A stretch of DNA of 64,000 nucleotides from Nelumbo lutea (GCA_022828595.1 JAKGHH010000001.1:121594999-121658998), one strand, 5' to 3'; shown: positions 11,601-23,720, counted from the stretch's first letter. The notes: generated by a model from the letters alone, not told the origin. Numbers and translations are program-made.

Positions 11601-12271
11601 TATGGTTTTGTGGCAGGTATGGAAGGTGAGGTGTAAGCTTTCTGTGGACAACACCCCTTTCAATATACATCATGTACTCAACTCCATATCTGCTCAAATT
11701 CATGACGTTTCAGAGCTCATCTTGTCAGATTTTGAATTACCACAATCACCTGAAAATGATTATGAAAGATTTGTTACCATCTCTCATTGGCAGAGACCAC
11801 ATGCTGACTTTCTTAAATTGAAATTTGGTGGTGCAAATAATAATAATGGTTAAGGTGCATGGGTAGTGGTGAGAGAGCATTGCGGGAATTTTGTCTTGGC
11901 ACGTGCTCTCAAATTTCCTCCTTGTTCAGCTGCTGAAACTGAGTTTCTTGCTTTAAAGGAATCACTCCAACTCATTTTGGAATTACAGTTACACCATGTT
12001 CTCATCGAGGGAGACATTCTTGTTGTCATTCAATCTCTGTTGGAGGCTAACACCCCAACTTCCTTGGCGGATTTGCAATGTTGATTGCAGGGTACTTTTG
12101 AGGCGTCTCTCCCATTGCTCAGTGTCTTATATTCCTCATTCATGTAACCAGGTGTCCCATTTGATTGCAAAACAGGCTCTTTTATTTTCTCATGTGCATA
12201 CCTGGTTTGTATTACCGGAATTTGTCTCTGATGTTATTCAGATTGACTGTACTCTGAGCAATTCATCTTAA
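8644..12271 (+). pseudogene. LINE ORF2 polyprotein: endonuclease, RT, zinc finger, RNase H, broken
   Basis: Endonuclease remains include GDLNAIGNEKIGG, a change of frame near 8840, then ERLDRAL and SDHSPIV (the catalytic SDH motif). RT starts at 9223, with KAPGPDGI, LTNVVYKIVTKII and LLKVDLSKAYERM, and the catalytic motif LLFADDILVFG encoded at about 10183-10215. The zinc-like motif CSLCHDADESLDHLFLSC lies near 11400-11460. RNase H shows AAETEFLALKESL and IEGDILVV. In-frame stops fall at 10045, about 10213 and 11851; all RT and connector pieces share one frame, so those are point changes. The RNase H tail shifts frame near 12080. The first RNase H aspartate appears replaced by glycine (KFGGA). 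Confidence 0.85.
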
Positions 12272-12290
12272 TGAATTTATATCAACATCT
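8644..12290 (+). mobile_element. L1-type non-LTR retrotransposon (LINE), 5'-truncated and decayed
   Basis: Plus-strand order: end of an apurinic endonuclease domain (8680-9060), reverse transcriptase (9223-10370), C-terminal region with a zinc-finger-like motif (to 11853) and RNase H (11800-12271). This is the standard layout of plant L1-like ORF2 proteins with a C-terminal RNase H. The endonuclease starts mid-domain and ORF1 is missing, so the 5' end is truncated. No clear poly(A) tail or target duplication was found, and the 3' boundary is approximate. Confidence 0.85.
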
Positions 12291-12469
12291 CTCTACTAAT
12301 ACTATTAGTAGGCTGTCACCACTATATCAGTAAAAGCCTTCTTCTTTCCAATCAGACTGCAGGATCACCCCTAATCAAGCAGGGCATAGATTGGGTTTAG
12401 GGCCATATAAATTTCCATCAGTCTTGAGATAGTTGGGATCATTCAGTGGATTCCACACGGAGATTTATT

Positions 12470-12942
12470 GGATGAAAGTAAGGCTTTAATGGCGTTTATT
12501 TAGTGGCATTTGTTTAATTTCCACTATATTATATTTAATGGTATTTATTTAAAAGCGCTTTTAAAAATATATTATAATTGCCACCATAGTTGTCAAGGCG
12601 ATGCCTAGGTGGGCGCCTAATCACCATGCAGTTTTGTCTATTGAGTTATAAAATGCTTTCATATTCTTAATTTTGTTGAGACTATAATTATAAAGTAGAC
12701 ATTATTAAACTAGAATATTCATTTTGTGTGCTTATATATTAGTTTTTTATTATTTTCTTATTTGTTAGGCTTTAATCAACACATACATTGCTAACTGCTA
12801 TATTGAACCCTCAAATAATTCAAAACCTGAACCCATAAGTAAGGAAGAACTTAAAATTTTGTCTAATCAACACATTTTCTTCTTCTTCTTGCACCTTTTA
12901 TTTTCTTCTTTTCCTATAGCAAAAGTAGAGGTTCAGCTCCTA

Positions 12943-12974
<32 letters not shown>

Positions 12975-13280
12975 CTTTTGTTTCTTCTTTTTCTTTTCAT
13001 GAAAATGTTGATTTTCTACACGTTAACTTGAAGTTTATACTTTTCTTATGAAATATATGGATAATTATTAAGGAAATATGGTTATAGAACCTAGGGAACT
13101 ACCCTAGGATGCATATTTTTCTACTTAAAAAAATTCACTGCCTTGGTGACTAGGCGACAAGGCGCCTAGTCTCGCCTTGGCGCCTTGAAAACTATGATTG
13201 CCACTAAATATATGCTTTTTAAGTGGCATATATTAAATTGCCTTTTAAATCACTTTTGAATGCCGCTATATCTGCAATTT
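12470..13280. mobile_element. Remnant with CACTA-like subterminal repeats, split by a MITE
   Basis: On both sides of the MITE at 12585-13196 there are repeated short words such as ttagtggcat, gtggcata and tgccgctat in both orientations, resembling the subterminal repeats of plant CACTA (En/Spm) elements. Termini were not found. Similar words occur at 44290-44530. Confidence 0.35.
12585..13196. mobile_element. hAT-like MITE, 612 bp, with exact 8-bp target duplication
   Basis: The inverted ends are catagttgtcaaggcg on the left and catagttttcaaggcg (reading the right end on the other strand). They are followed by GC-rich words built on GGCGCCTAG/CTAGGCGCC. The element is flanked by the perfect 8-bp direct repeat ATTGCCAC at 12577-12584 and 13197-13204, the length made by hAT transposases. 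The interior is AT-rich with a (TA)n run at about 12941-12964. It has no coding capacity. Confidence 0.9.
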
Positions 13281-13420
13281 ATTTGGATCATTGATTTCCT
13301 TATGAGGAGAACAAAACAAATGATGTGTAAAGATTGCAAAGTTATTCCGAGAGAAATCTTAACAACATAACATAGACTACTAATGGTAGATGTGCGTATT
13401 AGGAAATGGAAGAGAAATGG

Positions 13421-14670
13421 GTGGGGGTGTACATGGGTCGAGTCGGGCCGGTTCTATTGCTAGCATTTTGGGCAACCGAATTGACCTCTTGGGTTGGTGA
13501 ATAGGAAAGACGAAACCGACCGCCCATAAGGGAAAACTAACCCAATCATGAAGCTTAAGTTTCTTGGTTTAATTCGGTTAGTCTACTGGCTATGCTCACT
13601 CTCCTTAATCCCACATTTTTGTTATGATGTTTGGGACTTTTTTGAGCCATACCCACTCATTTTTAAAAATTTAAAAAATTTAAAATATATTATAATGTAT
13701 ATAATATTAATATATAATATTATATATATAACATTAACATATGTCTATAATTGGTTTGTATTGGTTTACACATGTTCAAACCAGTGATTTAAAAGGTGCG
13801 CCTAGGTGCTCAGGCGAGGCACATTTTAGGGTAGGTGCCTCGCCCAGGTCCTAGGCGCAGCCCATTCAAAAGGCGCACGCCTGGTGCACCTTGTGCCTTA
13901 GCCCAGGCGTGCACCTTTTGAAAATTTGCCGCTTTTTCCTTTTTTTTTGAGTCTGACCGCTAGTTTGCTCGCTCACCGAAGCTTTGCGAATTCCCTATTT
14001 GGTAATGTTATCCATTCATTCATCTTAATAAAACATCTTCTTAAAAGCAATTAAAACTATAAAATTATAACTTTTGTGTGAAGTCTAAGAATTTAAGACC
14101 CTAACATGAACTTGTTTGGGCTTGCCTTGAGGGGCATGGCACAAAGGCGGCTCGTAGAATTAGGAATGTAATATGTTACATTAGCTACTTGATGCAATTG
14201 AGAAAAAAAAGAGATTGTGGGTTTTATATGCTTGAAAATGTTTTATATGTTTGATTTCATTTTTAAATTCTCATTTGGATATGCTTTACATATTATATTT
14301 ATGCATTTTAATTTTAGATAATAGGTTTTTTAAAATATTTATTTTAAAACTTAAGTTTATATTTTTATTAATATTATATTTTATAATTTTTTGAATTTTT
14401 TGCATTTTTTTGATTTTTTTTTTGCAAATTTTTTGAATTTTTAGTTTTTTTTTTTTTTTTTTAAATTGTGTGCCTTGCCTTAAAAAGGCGCGCGCCTTGC
14501 CTTGCACCTTGCACCTTGCACTTTTAAAACACTGGTTCAAACTGAAAATTACCTGAGATGTTGGGTTAATCTATTTAAAGAGCTGAAATCGACTAACAAT
14601 TTAAGAAGCCTGTCAAACTCTATTCGAGTTAGTTGGATTGGTCATTTTGATTAAAGTCATGAACAACCCT
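13421..14670. mobile_element. Older TIR element hosting a second MITE
   Basis: The left side (gggtgtacatggg) and the right side, read on the other strand (agggttgttcatgac), are weak inverted repeats. The flanks agaaatgg (13413-13420) and agaactgg (14671-14678) match at 7 of 8 positions, consistent with a decayed 8-bp hAT duplication. The interior contains the MITE at 13782-14534. Confidence 0.4.
13782..14534. mobile_element. hAT-like MITE, 753 bp, with exact 8-bp target duplication
   Basis: The inverted ends are cagtgatttaaaaggtgc and cagtgttttaaaagtgca (right end read on the other strand), followed by GGCGCACGCC-type words. The perfect 8-bp duplication GTTCAAAC lies at 13774-13781 and 14535-14542. 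The interior is T-rich and non-coding. A partial copy of the same family is split around the copia nest at 30299-30403 and 41778-42022. Confidence 0.9.
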
Positions 14671-14689
14671 AGAACTGGTGAAGAAAATA

Positions 14690-16751
14690 GGTAACCAAGA
14701 ATTAGGTGGAAAAACCTAAAAGGAAAAAAGCTAGTTCAAGTTAGAAACAAATTGATAATAGAATGGAATTGGAATTTAGATAGAAAGATTAATGATATTT
14801 GGCTTGAAATGGCAAATAATATGAAGTAGCATAGGATGTCTTAGGAGAATATAAAGGGGAGTGGCGGCATTCTAAAGAAGCTTGATGGTAGAATGAAGAG
14901 GTTCAAAATATAATTAGACCAATATGACCATTCTACAAATAATGAGAAAAAGATAGAAATGTTGAAAACTAGGAAAAATATAAAACCATAAGAAAAGAAG
15001 TTAAGAAGAAAGTGAGTGAAGCTAAATGTAAGGCTTATGATGAGTTTTACCATAAATTAGGCACTAAATAGGGAGAAAAAGGATTGTATAAACTAGCAAA
15101 GCTAAGAGAAAGGAAAGGCTAAGATTTAAACCATGTTAGGTGCATTAAATATGAAAATCAAAGAGTCTTGGTAAAAGATGAGAAAATCAAAGATGGAAAA
15201 AACTATTTTGAGAAATTATTAAATGAAGAGTAGGGAGAGGGTGTTAATGGAGGAGAATATTGCAATACTAATAGTATTAAAAATAATACACACCTTCATA
15301 GATGAAGAAGGGAAAGGTGTTAAGACTTGATGTGAATGCAATAGAAGCATAGAAAGGAACGAAAGAGGTAGGATTGTTATGGCTAACCAAGCTATTTAAT
15401 AAGATAGTGAAAGAACAAGAGATGCCTGGTGATTGGAGAAACAGTGGTGTGGTGCCTATATTTAATAAGGGTGATGTACAAGTTGTAATAACAATCACGG
15501 GATTAAACTTACGAACCTTGCTATAAAACTTTGGGAGAGAATAATTGAACAAAGATTACGATTTGAAACAAGTGTATTGGAGAACCAATTTAGCTTTAGG
15601 CTAGGGAGATCAACCATGGTAGCTATATTAAGACGATCAATAGGAAAGTTTTGAGGGAAGAAGAAAGACCTTCATATGGTGTTCATTGATCTAGAAAATG
15701 CATATAATAGCGTTCCTAGAGAGATAATATGGTGGGTCCTGGAAAGGAAAGGGGTTCAAAACAAGTATATAGAGCTAATTAAGGATATGTTTGAGGGGGC
15801 AACAACCAATGTTAAAACACTAGTGGGGGAAACTCAAATTTTATAGTTATCATATGTCTTCACCAAGGTTCAACACTTAGCTCTTATCTATTTGCATTAG
15901 TCATATATGAGTTGACTAAACATATTCAAGAGGAAGTTCCATGGTGCATGTTGTTTGTGGATGACATTGTTTTAATTGATGAAACAAATGAAGGATTAAA
16001 TTCAAAATTAAGCTTATGGACAAATGCCTTAGAAAAAGAGGTTTTAAAATAAGTAGGACTAAAATAGAGTATATGATATATAGATTTTGTAATAGGAGTG
16101 TAAATCAAGATACATTTTAGGATTGGAGACCAAGAGATAACTCAATGTGACAATTTCCGGTACCTTGGTTCAATAATTTGTAACAAGGGAGAGATTGAGG
16201 AGGATGTCACTCAAAAAAATTAGAGCATGATGGGAAAAATGGAGGGTGCATTTGGACTTTTATGTGATAGGCAAATACTACTTAGATTCGAAGGAAAATT
16301 CTATGTAACAATTGTAAGGCCAGCTATGTTGTATGGAGTAGAGTGTTTGCACAATTAAGAAACAACATGCCCAGAAAATGAATATAGTAAAAATGCGAAT
16401 GTAAGATGGATGGGTGAGAAAGGATTAGGAATGATGTTATCTATAGGAACCTAGGAGTAGCTCCAATAGGTGATAAAATGAGATAGTAGAATAAGATGGT
16501 TTGGGCACATGCATAGAAAATCACCAACTATATCAGTTGGAACTTAGAAGTGGTGATTTGTTACAAATTGAAGGTGCTAGAAGAGTTCTGGGTAGACCAA
16601 AAAGTACATGGGTATAAGTAGTAAGAAATGGTTTAAGCACTAATAATTTAATAGTGGATATGGCTTTAAATAGAATGGATTGGCGAAACAGATTCTTGCA
16701 GTCGACTCCATATAGGTCGGATAAGGCATGGATGATGATGATGATGATGAT
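14690..16751 (+). mobile_element. RTE-type LINE, heavily degraded, with (GAT)n tail
   Basis: Plus-strand translation in shifting frames gives phrases typical of plant RTE-clade reverse transcriptases: VRCIKYENQRVLVKDEKIKD, WRNSGVVPIFNKGD, KLWERIIEQRLRFE, LHMVFIDLENAYNSVPRE, HIQEEVPWCMLFVDDIVLID, FRYLGSIICNKGEIEEDV and the C-terminal MDWRNRFLQS. Stops and frame shifts are very frequent. The sequence ends in a (GAT)n run at about 16730-16751, as expected for RTE elements, which end in short repeats rather than poly(A). The FVDD catalytic motif is encoded at 15954-15965. Confidence 0.85.
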
Positions 16752-18969
16752 TGATTTCACTTCAAAATCAATGTTTTACAACTTGGCTAAAAGGAAATTA
16801 TATAAGAAAAATGGGTGCAAAGATACCAATTTCTTCCCACACGCATTTTCCTTCCTCTCTAGCAATGCTCCTACTACTCTGCCAAGAAAGGTTCACTGGA
16901 GACCACTATAGAACTCTAATTTGGTCATCCAAAGCTATTGCTTTCTTCGCTGATCAGGTCTCCCTTCTCTTTAATTTGAATCTGTAACTTGTTATGCTTT
17001 TTCTATTGAATCTCAACTTCTGTTTTGCTTTGCCTATTTAATTTCAACTTTTGTTTTAATCTTTTTATTTATTTCAACCTCTTGCAGGCTAGATATGTTG
17101 AGTTACGCTGTGCCTCTTCTCCAGTGAATGAACCATTAGTCCTCTAATACTTGGGGCCGGTTAGTTTAATTTTGATTCATAGATTCCTTCTTATCATCTC
17201 TGAGGCTGTATATAATGGTCATGCTTCTTAGTATTGTGAAGGCAAAAATAAGTATCATGCAATGCATTTTAGTTTTGCAGGAGAAACATTGATTGTTGAC
17301 CATGTTGCTTAGTCTTTTTCCTTTTCTTTTTGTTTTTGCTTTGGTGTTCAACAACTATTGTTTTCTGGCTAAAAGAAGAAATGGAAGACTCCTGGAATTT
17401 TAGATATCAAATTGGGGAAGTAAAACACCTAGGTTCATTCTTTTGCTTAGCAACTTTGAACAACAACAAATGGTTAGTCATTGCCAAATGATGAAGTTCC
17501 ATTTTTATTTTATCTCATAATCATAACTAAAAATAGAAGAGAAAACCCATCAAATATATTTTTAACAAAACCTAATAAAACCCCAACACTTCTCAACTGT
17601 TTCTCCAAAAGTCTCAAATCAAAAGCACAGGAATTAAAAACTTGAGCCGATTATTTCTTGTGGTAGTCGATTGTCATCGTTTTCCTCTTTGATTGCATTT
17701 GACAGGGTTCGTTTTAAAGCATATACCAAGAAAATCCTCTCTTCTGTGGAAGAAAAGAAAATAAGTTGTTCAAACATGGGAGAGAGTGAAACAGCAAGGT
17801 AGGTCGTAGTTGTTGAGGTTATGCATAGGTCTTCAAAGCTACTTCTTTCCTATCATTGGTTATGGATAGGTTGGATAACAACCTAATTGTTCAGGCCATA
17901 GTTAGGTGCAACTTGGGTGGGTTTGGATTTAACTTGTATTTGTTTTTGACTAGTGACTATTTGCAAGGTATGGGCATGCATTTGGATAGCATGAAATGTG
18001 TTCTGTGTTCAATGGAGTGTGAGACAGCAAGCATTTATAAGGTTAGGTTGAAAGATAGACTTAAGGAGAGCAAGTTTGGAAAAGTGATAGAAAGTTACCT
18101 ACACACCCAGTCTCTTTCTCCCTTCATTCTTTCCACACCTAGATTCAAATTAAGTTGTGTTCTTATGCTTGTCAGCCTGAGATTTTACAATTACCAAGTC
18201 TATTAAAATAAAGACAGAACTAGCTTCTATTATCCCTTAAAATCATCTCTGGCCTCTGGGTCCCTGATATGTCATACTTGATTATAAAAAAAAAGTGTAT
18301 AAGAAGCATAGCCACTATATGTTCTCAGGCATCAATCAACTAAAAACAATGACCACTTAGCAGTCAAGAAATGTCACTCAACTCATGCTATGCTGGTCAA
18401 TTACGTTTATTCCCTTTCTTATACTCAACTGTACAGACTAGAAGTGATTACAAGCCACTCATGCAAAGGATTTTCGGTAGCTGCATGAAAGGAAATGGAG
18501 GTGAAATGATTTCATCCATGTGGTTACATTCTCAATGCAAGAGAAGGAATATTTATCCCACATTATTGGAATTGGATTCATTTTTTATTTTGAATTTGAA
18601 CTAAAGGATAGACTCAAGAAAAGTTGATAGACCAAAGGAGTTAAGATGGAACATTTTGTCTATAAAAATATTTAATAAGAGGAAAGGGAACAAACATGTG
18701 AAACAGACCTATATAATGAATACATGATTAAAAAATTCTCTTGTTACTAATAAAAATAATCTCTTTAATATTTGTAGAATTTCTTTTTTTATTGTTCCTT
18801 CTATTTCTAGTTTCAGCTCCGTTTTGTTTTATTCTCTATTTTCTCTTATAATGTGTAAAAAATATAGGTGGTTGTAAATGGCGTTTGTTGTGCTTCTTGT
18901 GTTTCTGCATTTTTAAATTAGTACTTTTCATGTTTTTTGGTTTTATCTGATTGGATGTTTGGTTTTTCA
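16752..18969. other. Intergenic stretch with a possible relic exon pair
   Basis: No complete gene is recognisable. 16811-16957 has an open frame ending at a plausible donor (gatcag|gtctcc). It could splice in phase to 17090-17146, after a pyrimidine-rich acceptor (cctcttgcag), giving a short peptide ending ...ARYVELRCASSPVNEPLVL before a stop. The style is reminiscent of a transit-peptide region, but no family is identified. The rest is AT-rich DNA without signal. Confidence 0.3.
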
Positions 18970-19179
18970 TACTACTAGAAATGCTCTTTTTAGTGACTAT
19001 TCTTAGAAGCACTTAGAAGAGAGTGCCTGCATATGTACTTTACTAGTAAATGTGCACATGCTTTGTACCTTGTAATTTTAAATGATGATGATGACGATGA
19101 TAGCAATAATATGTTTCCACATGTTTAATTTCTACATTTTTTGTATTTTCTTGTAATTTTTGTTTTTTTATCTTTTCAT

Positions 19180-20330
19180 TTTTATTATTTAGTTATGACA
19201 TCATGGGTTGACACATTTGACCCAAGAGGTTGAACCGTTGACCTAGTACACAATAAAACAATTACATTTTTGGGTTGGTTTTAAATTTCATATTTCATTT
19301 CTATCATCAATAAAAAAAATATTCTTTATTGCACTTATTTTCCTTCAATTAGATTAATATAAAATATTAGAGATGTGCCCAAATGTTATCTATAAGACAT
19401 GTACTTTTTTTTTGTAATTTTTGGGTTTTTTTTTTTAATTTTTATTATTTATTTATGACATCAAGGGTTGACACGTTTGACTTTAAAGGTTGAACTGTTT
19501 ACCTACAACCAAATAGGAAAATAATTTCACTTTTGGGCTAGTTTTAAATTTTGAATTTCATTTGCATCATCAATAAAAACGGTTCTTGTTCATCACATAT
19601 TTTTCATTTCATTAATTTGAATAACATAAAGTATTAGAGTTGTCCCAAAATTTTCCATATTTTTTTTTCTATTTGTATGATATGATGAACATATGATATT
19701 GTAGATACACCCAAATGTTTTTATATTTTTTTTATCTTTTTTGTATTTTTTTTATATTTAATTATGATATCGAAGGCTTGATCCAAAAGGTTGAACTATT
19801 GACCCACCACCAAATAGGAAAACAATTTCATTTTTGGTTTGGTTTTTAATTTTGTATTTCATTTGCACTATCAGTAAAGACAATTCTTCTTTATCACACT
19901 TATTTTTCTTTAATATGATTAATATAAAACATCAATGAAATTATGTATTTTTTTCATATTTTGTGTTTTTATCTTTTTCAAATTTTTAATATTTAATTTT
20001 GACATCAAGGTTTGACACATTTGACCCATGAGGTTGAACTGTTGACCTAGCACCAAATAGGAAATCAATTTCATTTTTGGCTCAGTTTTAAATTTTTTAT
20101 TCCATTTCCAACGTCAATAAAAAACTATGATTATTTTATCTCACTCATTTTCTTTAATATGATTCATATGAAATATTAGAGATGCCCAATTTTTTCTACA
20201 ATTTTTTTATTATTTTTTGTAATTTTTAATATTTATGTTATTTTAAAAATTATATTATTTGACTAAGACATCATGGTTGATCCATTTGACCCAAATGGTT
20301 TAATTGCTTACCAATCACTAGGGCTGCACA
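19180..20330. repeat. Five diverged tandem units of about 235-310 bp
   Basis: The phrase 'gacatcatgggttgacacatttgacc' recurs in altered form near 19195, 19455, 19763, 19998 and 20263. Each copy is followed by 'ggttgaac.gttgacc...', then a T-rich block, an 'atcaataaa' segment and 'taatatgatt..tataaa'. The units are strongly diverged, so the array is old. Related single copies occur in inverted orientation near 7540-7640 and 44850-45130. Confidence 0.7.
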
Positions 20331-20420
20331 ACGGATTTGTTTTAAAAATCATGGGTTTTATATCGTTGAAATCATTAAATATTAGATCTAGTTGATATGA
20401 TTTATTGGTGGGAAAAATAA

Positions 20421-20655
20421 CTTAAATATAGGATTCAGTGTGAGAGAATGAGAGTTAATACCTTAATTATATGAGGTGAATAGTAGTGCAAATTACATTT
20501 TCTATGCTCACAATTAGAAAGGAACCACTTAAATATAAGATTCGGTGAGAGAGAATGAGAGTTAATACCTTAATTATAGGACTTAATTAGAGGAATTGAA
20601 TGAGGTGAATTGTAGTGCAAATTACATTTTCTATGCTCACAATAAGAAAGGAACC
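20421..20655. repeat. Two-copy tandem repeat, about 107-128 bp
   Basis: The block 'cttaaatata.gattc.gtg' at 20421 recurs at 20528. Both copies end in 'gctcacaat.agaaaggaacc'. The second copy carries about 22 extra bases. A third, weaker copy follows to about 20780. Related sequence appears inverted at about 7320-7450 and 44690-44780. Confidence 0.8.
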
Positions 20656-20879
20656 AAATTCAAGCATATGGGTATTCTAGTCAAGATTGAATTCATTGAG
20701 AGAAATAAAGAGTTAATACTGGGAATGAATTGAATGTGATAAAAAGTAGTGGTTAAAATTAGATTTCTACCCTCAATTAGGGAGGGGCCAAATTCAACAA
20801 TAGGGGTAATTAGTCATATAAGAGCTCCACACTCACATTCTTACTTTTAATAGTAGTATAGTATAGATTGGGGCAGTTC

Positions 20880-23570
20880 AGACTGGCATTCTTTAGTGTC
20901 ATTTGTTGCATGCCTTACCATGTAATTCTGCGTGTCTTCATAGGTTGTGAGAAGGGCTCCCGCCTAATCCAAAGAAACCTCTAACCTGCAAATGTAGTGG
21001 TGAGCCTCTCTCCATTTCCTTCTCTACCTATACCATAAATCCTAATCTATCAAATTGCACCAAGAATCTCAAACCTTCACCATATCCCTCTCACCACTGC
21101 TCCACCCTTGTTTTGCATAATCTATTTCCTCATGTTTTTGCTTTGTTTCTTCATGTGTTCTGTTTAATCTTGTTTTGTTTCTTCATTTGTTCTGTTCAAT
21201 CTTAGCTTCAGCCTTAAGATAAAAAGTAAAGTGATAGATAATAGAACTGGATGCATCACTTATTGGCATGATTGATCCACTGTAGAAATATTGATCTAGT
21301 TTTATACTTTGATTACATTGTTTTTCTTTTACTAAAATATGGTACATAATAGGTTAGAAATATTTTTATATTGAATTCAATCCATATTGAATCAAATTAA
21401 ATCAAATATTCATCTACTAAAAGATATAAAAACATCTCATTTAAAAGCTTGAGCTGACGATTAGGATTTGTAATCACTATCTGAGCATCTGATTCCAAAA
21501 TGACCTCATGCTTTACCAAACTTTTGCCAGAGCAATCTCTTCTATATGTAGAGCCTTCAACTTTGTTTCCTAAGATCGAAGTGTGACATGGTCATTAATT
21601 AGGAATCCTTGAGCTTCCATAGAAACACTGTTATCAGCTCTAGCCAAAATTTCAAGCACACTTGAGTAATGCAAAGCTTTACACTTTACATATTATCATA
21701 TATGTACTCTAAGAACATCTAGATGGATCAAAGAGTAAGTTAATTACTGAAAGATTCTAGTAGTTTCTTTGAATTATTTTGCAGCAGAAATTAAAAATTT
21801 TCAAGAATCTTCATAAGACCAAGATCACGTCCATGGTGGTATACAAAACCCTTATGAAGGTCGATTTCCAAGAAAGTTGTCCAGAGAATTGCCTTGGTTC
21901 TTTTTCTGTGCACTCACAATTGTTTGGCCTCCAAGATAGTCTGCATAAAGCAGTGGTAGATCAAAGCTCCTAAATCTTTCCTAGAATTTGATCCAAGAGA
22001 GAAAGTGGAAGAGAGAGAGTAGGGGGTGGCTCCAAGATTGTGCTGGCAATCTGTCTAGCTTTTAGGTTCAACACTATTAGGCAGTGGCAAATAATGCCAA
22101 ACTCATTTGACATCCTAGACGGAACTCCTTCCTGCTGAATTGAATTAAAACTCTTTTAATTCTCCCTTGAGTGTGAATAATTGACCATTATGCACAGGGC
22201 TTCAATAGGTCATGAGTGACACCTAGCAGCATGTCACCCTAATAATTTGAATTTGGCATATTGAACCTTTCCATCTATAGTTACCATGCGGTAGGATCCT
22301 TCTATCATACAATGTCTGAGAGAGCAAAGGGTTATGGTAAATATGCCAAACCCTACTAGCTAAACCATATGTCCCACTGCATTAATGATGACTCATATGG
22401 TGACACTTGGGAACTCAATCTCAAATGCATAGGACATTCTCTCTCATCCTAGAGAGTGGATTCCATTTTGTGCATTCACATATCTCCATGTACAAGTCAC
22501 TATAGCTGACATGTGCATGCTCATATCCCCTAGTTAGGGTATAAGTATATGGGGGCTCATGCACAATAGCACAAGGTATCTATGATGCCTCAAGTCAAAG
22601 GATCATTTACACAACTGTGATGATAGGATCAATTATTGACAAGAGATTCCATGTAAGGGTTCTATTAATTGGTCAAGTTTAGTGAACTTGTTTTCTAACA
22701 AGCACCAACATATTTTCTTTAGTGTCTCCACACAAGTGACTTGAGATTCATCACCTAATAAAGGCAAGCATAATATGTGCCAGTCTATCCAGATTATCAA
22801 AGTCCTCTTGATAATCCTCCAACTAAGAACTATTTCAGTATCTTATACCAAGATAAGCGTATCTCAAATTCTTAACACACTTAAGAATACACTTTCTTGA
22901 CATAAATACTTTGGACTATTCATATAAATTGTAACAAGAAAGGCATGAATGGAAAATGCCCGTTTATTAAAAATAAATGCAAATAGTACACGGATGCCCT
23001 TTTAACAGTGTCTCAGTATTGGGTTTAGGGCACCTGACTAACAATTACATTATCTATTATGTAAGGAAAATATTGGATAATCATTGCTTTCTGACCTATC
23101 AACCGTTGATGATGATGTTTCTATAATTCCTTTGGTCTAGATAGAAACCAAGGCTGAGCAGTGAGCATACTAAGGCTTCCTCAAGTCAATGAATTGACTA
23201 GGGTGGAAATGGAATTGGAAGCCAAATTGAGGGAGTCAGTTTATCATAAAAGCTGTACTTATATTGATGAGTGTCTCACCAATTAATTTATTGATACTCC
23301 TTATGAATCAATACCTACTGTTTTTGTATAGCTAATAAGGTCTGTACATGTTTAAGCTCTAAATTATGGTTGATGTTTTGTGATTTTTAGTTAATGTGTT
23401 GATGTTTACATTTCTTATGTATCTATTTATATTTTTGGATCTCGAGATTCTTTTTCTTACCTGTTCTTATTCTTATCGTTGGATATTTTATCTCCCTTTT
23501 CACAAATATGGTTTTCCATTTAAAACACAATTTTTAGTTCACTGTAGTTCCAAGGAGAAATGGCAAAAAG
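20880..23570. other. Intergenic stretch without recognisable genes
   Basis: I see no supported coding region, RNA gene or mobile element here. Short open frames (for example 21779-21973) have no recognisable similarity. Confidence 0.6.
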
Positions 23571-23720
23571 GAGTTCACATCTGTGCCCCACAATGCCTCA
23601 CAGCACATCCCGACCTTGTGTTGGGAACATCTCCTGTTGATGTCTCATCATCTTCCGTGCTTATCGGAAGATATTCCCAATACAAGGCCGGGATGTGTTG
23701 TGGGGTGCTGATGCGAACTC
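23571..23720 (+). repeat. Long imperfect hairpin, microRNA-precursor-like or tiny MITE
   Basis: 23571-23593 pairs with 23698-23720 (19 Watson-Crick pairs and 2 wobbles over 23 positions). After a 10-nt bulge (23594-23603), 23604-23631 pairs with 23670-23697 with about two mismatches and one wobble. The loop region contains its own 8-bp hairpin (atcttccg...cggaagat). The geometry is compatible with a plant microRNA precursor, but neither arm matches a microRNA family I recognise. Confidence 0.6.

Noticed and set aside
23604..23697. Assignment of the hairpin to the miR482/2118 family
   Set aside because: Only a short TTCCCAATAC-like word is shared; the remainder does not fit the family.
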